From: Lachnospiraceae bacterium
Lineage (GTDB): Bacteria > Bacillota > Clostridia > Lachnospirales > Lachnospiraceae
Direction: 5' to 3'
NCBI GenBank assembly: GCA_019420465.1
Contig: JAHZHB010000060.1
Coordinates: forward strand, 1 to 10,439
DNA length: 10,439 nucleotides
Positions within the stretch are counted from its first letter, which is position 1, and each line of letters begins with the position of its first letter. Below, in pieces: positions 6,283 through 10,439 of the stretch. Below the pieces are notes generated by a model that searched no databases, was not told the DNA's origin, and saw only the letters and a program-made list of their open reading frames with translations. Position numbers and translations under genes: made by a program.

Positions 6283-7695
6283 ATGAAAATACCACGGCTA
6301 ATGATCACAGCAGCGTCAAGCGGAAGCGGAAAAACGCTTTGTACCTGCGGCCTTTTGCAGACTCTGAAAAACAGAAGTCTGGATGTGGTTTCTTTTAAAT
6401 GCGGACCGGACTATATCGATCCGATGTTTCATACCAGGGTGATCGGTACCAAAAGCCGCAATCTGGATACCTTTTTTACAGATGAGGATACCACACGCTT
6501 TCTGCTGGAAAAAAATGCGGCCCAGGCTGATGTGGCTGTGATGGAAGGCGTGATGGGATATTATGACGGTCTGGCCGGGATCTCGGTCAGTGCCAGCGCA
6601 TGGGATCTGGCGGATACGACGAAAACGCCTGCCGTACTTTTAGTAAACTGCAAAGGGATGAGCGTATCGATCGTGCCGTTTATCAAGGGCTTTCTGGAAT
6701 ACAAAAAGGACAGCCATATCAAAGGTGTGATCTTAAACCGGATGTCCGGCATGCTTTATCCGCGGGTAAAAGAGATGATCGAAAAGCAGCTGCCTGTAAA
6801 GGTCTACGGGTATCTGCCGGAATTAAAGGACTGTCTTTTAGAAAGCCGCCATCTGGGACTGGTGCTCCCGGAGGAGATCGAGGATCTGCAGCTGCAGCTG
6901 GACACACTGGCGGAAGCTATGGAAAAAACGGTGGATATCGATGGGCTGTTACAGCTGGCCGCATCCGCAGAGGAGCTGGAGACAGCAGAGCGTTTTAAGC
7001 TCTACGAAGAACAGCAGACCGATGCTATGCTTGACCAGACTGCGCAGGCAAAGCCGTACAGCGGTGTGAAAATCGGCGTGGCAAGGGATGAGGCTTTCTG
7101 CTTCTTTTATGAGGATAATCTGGATTACCTGCGCGAGCAGGGGGCTGAGCTGGTGGAGTTTTCACCGTTGCATGATGCGCATCTGCCCAAAGGTCTGCAT
7201 GGCCTGATCTTAAATGGTGGTTATCCGGAGCTGTATGCGAGAGCTTTAAGCAGCAATGTGACTATGCGGGAAGATATCCGCATGGCCATCGAATACGGTC
7301 TGGTTACGACAGCGGAATGTGGCGGGTTTATGTACCTGCATCAGTCGATGGAGGATATGGAGCATCAGGCATGGCCGATGGCCGGTGTGATCGACGGCCG
7401 TGTATGGAAAACCCCGCGTCTGACCCGCTTTGGCTATATCACCCTGCAGGGAGCGGGAGCTTTCGGACGGGAAACAGGACCTTTGAATGCCCATGAATTT
7501 CATTATTTTGATTCGGACAGCTGCGGCAGTGACTGGCATGCCGAAAAGCCTTTAAGTACAAGAGGCTGGGACTGTATACATGCCACGGATACGCTGTTTG
7601 CCGGTTTCCCGCATATGTATTATTATGCTAACGAAGAGTTCCCAAAGGCATTTCTGGAGAAATGTCTGGAAAATAAAAGAAAATCTGCCTGGTAG
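6283..7695 (+). CDS. cbiA: Cobyrinate a,c-diamide synthase (CbiA/CobB)
   Basis: CbiA amidates the a and c acetate side chains of cobyrinate (here the cobalt-containing form), using ATP and glutamine. The 470-residue protein has the normal two-domain plan. The N-terminal dethiobiotin-synthetase-like ATPase domain has the P-loop AASSGSGKT (10-18), the FKCGPDYIDPMFH substrate motif (38-50) and VMEGVMGYYDGLAG (87-99). The C-terminal class I glutamine amidotransferase domain starts around 262. It shows LILNGGYPELYA (308-319), the nucleophile Cys346 in TTAECGGFMYL and the catalytic histidine region NAHEFHYFDSD (402-412). All key residues seem intact. Start ATG 6283 lies 1 nt after the preceding TAG, with AAGGAG at 6268-6273 inside the end of cbiJET, so the two are very likely co-translated. 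The companion amidase gene cbiP is not in the window. Confidence 0.96.
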   Translation: MKIPRLMITAASSGSGKTLCTCGLLQTLKNRSLDVVSFKCGPDYIDPMFHTRVIGTKSRNLDTFFTDEDTTRFLLEKNAAQADVAVMEGVMGYYDGLAGISVSASAWDLADTTKTPAVLLVNCKGMSVSIVPFIKGFLEYKKDSHIKGVILNRMSGMLYPRVKEMIEKQLPVKVYGYLPELKDCLLESRHLGLVLPEEIEDLQLQLDTLAEAMEKTVDIDGLLQLAASAEELETAERFKLYEEQQTDAMLDQTAQAKPYSGVKIGVARDEAFCFFYEDNLDYLREQGAELVEFSPLHDAHLPKGLHGLILNGGYPELYARALSSNVTMREDIRMAIEYGLVTTAECGGFMYLHQSMEDMEHQAWPMAGVIDGRVWKTPRLTRFGYITLQGAGAFGRETGPLNAHEFHYFDSDSCGSDWHAEKPLSTRGWDCIHATDTLFAGFPHMYYYANEEFPKAFLEKCLENKRKSAW

Positions 7696-7728
7696 ACGAC
7701 TGTCAGACACAGAAAGGACAAAGGGAAG

Positions 7729-8778
7729 ATGACACTTAAAGAAGCACTGAAAAAGATAAAACCTCTGGATCAGGCGGCGATGGATGCAGCATGGAAGCGA
7801 TGGAGCGAGACATCGATTCCGATCCACAGCCTGGGCAAGCTGCAGGATGCCGTAGCAGCGATCGCCGGTATGCTCGGTACAGCTGATGTGGCCCTGGACA
7901 AGAAGGCACTGGTCGTGATGTGTGCGGACAATGGTATCGTAGAAGAAGGGATTTCCCAGAGCGGTCAGGACGTGACAAAGATCATCGCTGAGAATTTTCT
8001 GAAGGAAAAGGCAACAGCAGCGATCTTCTGTAAAAAGTCCGGCGCAGATGTTTTTCCGATCGATATCGGTATTGCCTCTGACAATCTGCTGCCGAATCAT
8101 AAGATCGCTTATGGTACGAAAAACTTTGCCAAGGAGCCGGCTATGACCAGAGAGCAGGCGGTAGCAGCGATCGAGGTCGGTATCCATATGGCCGAAGAGC
8201 TGTACGAAAAGGGCTACCGTATCATAGCCACCGGCGAGATGGGCATCGGCAATACGACGACCAGCAGTGCCATGACAGCGGTATATACCGGTGTTTCTCC
8301 GGCGGAGGTTACCGGACGCGGTGCCGGACTTTCCAGCGCCGGTCTGCAAAAGAAGGTACAGGTGATCGAAGATGCCATTGCCAGATATCATATGGATCCG
8401 GAGAACCCGATCGGTGTACTTTCCTGCGTGGGCGGCTTTGATATCGCCGGTATGTGCGGTGTATTCTTAGGCGGTGCGGCACTGGGTATCCCGGTCGTGA
8501 TCGACGGTTTCATTTCCGGTGTGGCTGCGCTGACAGCGTATAAGCTGTGTCCGATGAGCCGCGAGTATATGTTTGCGTCCCATCTGTCACAGGAGCCGGC
8601 TTCGAAACTGATCCTGGATACGCTGGGCATGGAAGGATTTATGGACTGCCGGATGCGTCTGGGAGAGGGCAGTGGTGCCGTGCTTTTGTTCCCAATCCTT
8701 GATATGGCTATGGAAGTGTACCGTTCGGTAGCTTCTTTTGATGAGAATAATATGGAACATTATGTTCCGTTACAGTAG
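7729..8778 (+). CDS. cobT: Nicotinate-nucleotide:lower-base phosphoribosyltransferase CobT
   Basis: CobT moves ribose phosphate from nicotinate mononucleotide to the lower-ligand base (5,6-dimethylbenzimidazole in the textbook enzyme), making the alpha-riboside phosphate of the nucleotide loop. The protein is 349 residues, normal for the family. Conserved parts are MCADNGIVEEGIS (64-76), ATGEMGIGNTTTSSA (167-181), VTGRGAGLS (194-202), VGGFDIAGMCG (234-244), DGFISGVAA (259-267) and RLGEGSGAVLL (310-320), with Glu313 at the place of the proposed general base. The segment after EGIS reads QSGQDVTKIIAENF, where the better-studied proteobacterial enzymes have an aromatic-proline stretch and a glutamine. 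This may reflect another lower base. ATG 7729 follows AAAGGA at 7713-7718, 33 nt after cbiA. No lower-ligand synthesis gene (bluB or bza) is visible nearby. Confidence 0.95.
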   Translation: MTLKEALKKIKPLDQAAMDAAWKRWSETSIPIHSLGKLQDAVAAIAGMLGTADVALDKKALVVMCADNGIVEEGISQSGQDVTKIIAENFLKEKATAAIFCKKSGADVFPIDIGIASDNLLPNHKIAYGTKNFAKEPAMTREQAVAAIEVGIHMAEELYEKGYRIIATGEMGIGNTTTSSAMTAVYTGVSPAEVTGRGAGLSSAGLQKKVQVIEDAIARYHMDPENPIGVLSCVGGFDIAGMCGVFLGGAALGIPVVIDGFISGVAALTAYKLCPMSREYMFASHLSQEPASKLILDTLGMEGFMDCRMRLGEGSGAVLLFPILDMAMEVYRSVASFDENNMEHYVPLQ

Positions 8779-8786
8779 GAGTCGGT

Positions 8787-9323
8787 ATGTTTCGTGTAGT
8801 GACAGGCGGCAGTGGCAGTGGAAAATCTGCCTATGCCGAGCAGTGTGTGCTGGATTTTGGTCCGGCAAAGCGCATTTACATTGCGACGATGTTCCCTTTT
8901 GATGAGGAATGTGACAAAAGGATACAGCGGCACAGACAGATGCGAAAAGAAAAGCAGTTTGAAACGCTGGAATGCTATACCGGACTGAAACATGCCGATA
9001 TTCCCAAGGACAGTGTCGTACTTCTGGAATGTATGTCGAATCTGACAGCCAATGAGATGTACCAGGAAAACGGAGCCGGAGAGCGAACCGTAGAGGAGAT
9101 CCTTGCGGGCATCGAATGGCTGCTTGGCCGGGCCCGTCATCTGGTCGTTGTGACAAATGAGATCTTCAGCGACGGGATCACCTACGATCCCGATACCTGC
9201 CGATACCAGTCGTATCTGGGACAGATCAACAGTGCGATGGGGCGTATGGCCGATACGGTAACGGAGGTCGTATACGGGATTCCACTGGCGGTGAAAGGAG
9301 AAAAGCATGAAACGTGTGATTAA
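8787..9323 (+). CDS. cobU: Adenosylcobinamide kinase / adenosylcobinamide-phosphate guanylyltransferase CobU
   Basis: CobU phosphorylates adenosylcobinamide and then transfers GMP to it, activating it for CobS. The 178-residue product has the family's usual length. It has an intact P-loop GGSGSGKS (7-14), RIYIATMFPFDEE (29-41) and RIQRHRQMR (45-53), in which His49 corresponds to the histidine guanylated in the Salmonella enzyme. The second half keeps VVTNE (121-125) and the GQINSAMGRMADTVTEVVYGIP tail (145-166). Between these the usual GxGIVP element is replaced by IFSDGITYD (126-134). The AGGAG site (8777-8781) overlaps the cobT stop codon and the ATG is 5 nt further. The last 17 nt overlap cobS. 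A second, diverged CobU-family gene starts after cobS, so the two may divide or share the work. Confidence 0.93.
   Translation: MFRVVTGGSGSGKSAYAEQCVLDFGPAKRIYIATMFPFDEECDKRIQRHRQMRKEKQFETLECYTGLKHADIPKDSVVLLECMSNLTANEMYQENGAGERTVEEILAGIEWLLGRARHLVVVTNEIFSDGITYDPDTCRYQSYLGQINSAMGRMADTVTEVVYGIPLAVKGEKHETCD
9294..9300 (+). promoter_or_regulatory. Ribosome binding site of cobS inside the end of cobU
   Basis: AAAGGAG at 9294-9300 lies 6 nt before the cobS ATG at 9307. It is contained in the cobU coding sequence, so ribosomes finishing cobU pass over it; this supports coupled translation of the two. Confidence 0.75.
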
Positions 9324-10098
9324 CAGTGCGATCGCGGCATTTGCCATGTTTTCCCGGATCCCGATGCCGCGCTGTGACTGGGAAAAGGACAATATCCGCT
9401 ATATGCTGGTCTTTATGCCATTTGTCGGTGCTGTGATCGGCGGTGTATCTTTTCTGTGGGCGTATATCGGTGGTCATTTGTGGTATGACAGGATACTGGA
9501 GAGTATGCTTTTGTTTCTGATTCCCTTTGTTCTGACAGGCGGGATCCATCTGGACGGTTTTCTGGATACGACAGATGCCTTAAGCTCCTGGAAATCAAAG
9601 GAAGAACGTGTGGAGATCTTAAAGGATGTCCATGTGGGCGCCTTTGCCGTGATCCGTGGTGTGGTATGGCTGATGTTTATGTTTGCGGTATTCACCTCCG
9701 TTTCCAAAAAGGAAGTACTCTGGCCGTTTCTGGGGCTGATGTTTGTGATGAGCAGGGCACTGAATGCCCTGTCGATTCTGACATTTCCAAAGGCCAAGGC
9801 GACAGGTACGGTCAATACCTGGCAAAAGGATGCTGACCCGAAATGTAAAGGGATACTGATCGCAATCTTTATCCTGACGGCTGTTTTAGGACTTGTGATC
9901 GATCCGCTGTACGGCGCTGTACTGACGCTTAGCGTACTGGCGGTATACTACTGGTATTACAGAAAAGCAATGAAATATTTCGGTGGTATGACAGGGGATC
10001 TGGCCGGATACTTTGTCTGTGTGTGCGAGGCGGCCAGTCTTTTCGTGCTGGCTGTCGTTTGCGCCGGACTGCCGATGATCGAAAAGATCTGCAGATAA
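9307..10098 (+). CDS. cobS: Adenosylcobinamide-GDP ribazoletransferase CobS (cobalamin synthase)
   Basis: CobS joins adenosylcobinamide-GDP to alpha-ribazole or its 5'-phosphate, completing the cobamide. It is an integral membrane enzyme. The 263-residue protein is of normal length and very hydrophobic, with likely membrane segments near 33-55, 65-79, 112-132, 138-158, 182-198, 202-217 and 236-255. The signature GGIHLDGFLDTTDAL (78-92) carries the acidic residues Asp83, Asp87 and Asp90, thought to bind the metal and pyrophosphate. KYFGGMTGDLAGY (223-235) is the second conserved block. The N-terminal FSRIPMP (15-21) is also typical. ATG 9307 overlaps the cobU end by 17 nt and has AAAGGAG at 9294-9300. 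The next gene starts 13 nt after its stop. Placement of cobT, cobU and cobS together is the common nucleotide-loop module. Confidence 0.95.
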   Translation: MKRVINSAIAAFAMFSRIPMPRCDWEKDNIRYMLVFMPFVGAVIGGVSFLWAYIGGHLWYDRILESMLLFLIPFVLTGGIHLDGFLDTTDALSSWKSKEERVEILKDVHVGAFAVIRGVVWLMFMFAVFTSVSKKEVLWPFLGLMFVMSRALNALSILTFPKAKATGTVNTWQKDADPKCKGILIAIFILTAVLGLVIDPLYGAVLTLSVLAVYYWYYRKAMKYFGGMTGDLAGYFVCVCEAASLFVLAVVCAGLPMIEKICR

Positions 10099-10111
10099 CG
10101 GGAGAAGAAAG

Positions 10112-10439
10112 ATGAAACTGATCATAGGAGGCGCTTTTCAGGGGAAAAAAGCTTTTGCAAAGAAGCTTTGTCCGGATATTTCTTTTATTGACGGACAGAC
10201 CTGTGCACCGGAAGAGATTTTTACCTGTGAAGGGATATATCATTTCCATGAATATATCCGAAACTGTCTGGCAAAGGGTATCGACTGTATGCAGCTTGGT
10301 GAGGAGATCATAAAGCGAAATCCCACGCTTGTTCTGGTGACAAATGAGCTGGGCTACGGTGTCGTGCCGATCGAGGCTTTCGACAGGGAATACAGAGAAC
10401 GTACAGGACGCGTCTGTACCGTACTGGCGGCAGCGTCAG
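10112..10439 (+). CDS. CobU-family paralog with altered P-loop, 3' end cut by window edge
   Basis: The frame is open from ATG 10112 to the window end (109 full codons). A GGGAG site at 10100-10104 lies 7 nt upstream. The start MKLIIGGAFQGKKAFAKK has a P-loop-like GGAFQGKK (6-13) in which the usual Ser/Thr after the lysine is replaced by Lys. LVLVTNELGYGVVPIEAFDREYRERTGR (73-100) matches the CobU pattern VxNExGxGxVP...R.F.....G better than the full-length cobU at 8787 does. The stretch between them is short and lacks the RIxxHRxxR motif; HFHEYIR (44-50) contains the only nearby histidines. Hence it is probably a small CobU-superfamily protein, expected to be shorter than true CobU. Whether it is a kinase, a guanylyltransferase, a partner of CobU or non-catalytic cannot be told. 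Its position directly after cobS argues for a role in the nucleotide loop. Confidence 0.75.
   Translation, partial: MKLIIGGAFQGKKAFAKKLCPDISFIDGQTCAPEEIFTCEGIYHFHEYIRNCLAKGIDCMQLGEEIIKRNPTLVLVTNELGYGVVPIEAFDREYRERTGRVCTVLAAAS

Noticed and set aside
7696..7728. GACTGTC short palindrome in the cbiA-cobT gap as an operator or att site
   Set aside because: It has three-base arms only, which occur very often by chance; the gap is just a normal spacer with a ribosome site.
7552..8391. A 279-codon open frame on the reverse strand opposite cobT
   Set aside because: It lies antisense to a clear, fully conserved CobT, has no family resemblance, and is rich in Cys/His/Arg as expected of a shadow frame in this base composition. 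Other long reverse frames (374-883, 1978-2397, 4782-5279, 8760-9392) were rejected for the same reason.
1..10439. High frequency of GATC, possible Dam-type or replication-linked signal
   Set aside because: Most cases fall across codons ending in G before ATC (Ile) or in GAT-C, and the bias fits codon choice in this genome; no clustering outside genes was seen.

Overview
The window is a single forward-strand block of cobalamin (vitamin B12, or more generally cobamide) biosynthesis genes. It runs from a cbiD cut by the left edge to a second cobU-type gene cut by the right edge. Gene order is cbiD(3' part) - cbiL - cbiF - [150-nt gap with inverted repeats] - cbiG - cbiH - cbiJ/E/T (one three-domain protein) - cbiA - cobT - cobU - cobS - cobU-like (5' part). 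I see no rRNA, tRNA, mobile element, CRISPR or credible reverse-strand gene.

The route is the anaerobic (cobalt-early) one. CbiD and CbiG are present, CbiE and CbiT are fused, and no oxygen-dependent CobG or CobNST type gene appears. The strong AGGAGG-type ribosome sites, tight spacing, TTG start and protein variants look like a gut-type member of Clostridia, most likely Lachnospiraceae. That is inference from style and family resemblance, not from a marker gene.

Layout: 1-2352 holds two and a part corrin-ring methyltransferases (C1, C20, C11). Positions 2353-2502 form the only sizeable non-coding stretch; it carries three inverted repeats, two of which exclude each other. Positions 2503-6281 complete the ring: CbiG removes the C20 fragment, CbiH methylates C17 and contracts the ring, and the CbiJ-CbiE-CbiT protein reduces the ring and methylates C5 and C15 with decarboxylation. 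CbiA (6283-7695) amidates side chains a and c. From 7729 onward come the lower-ligand and nucleotide-loop genes: CobT makes the alpha-ribotide of the lower base, CobU activates adenosylcobinamide, and the membrane enzyme CobS joins the two. The window ends in a CobU-family paralog with an altered P-loop.

Genes of the pathway not seen here, and presumably outside the window or elsewhere, are cbiC, cbiP, cbiB, the cobalt chelatase, the cobalamin adenosyltransferase and any lower-ligand synthesis genes. Most gene junctions are short (35 nt or less) or overlap, so the genes are very probably one transcript. A B12 riboswitch, if there is one, would be upstream of the window. I found nothing that amounts to a wholly new system. 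The best leads are the three-enzyme fusion, the paired diverged CobU proteins, the structured gap before cbiG, and the altered base-pocket region of CobT.
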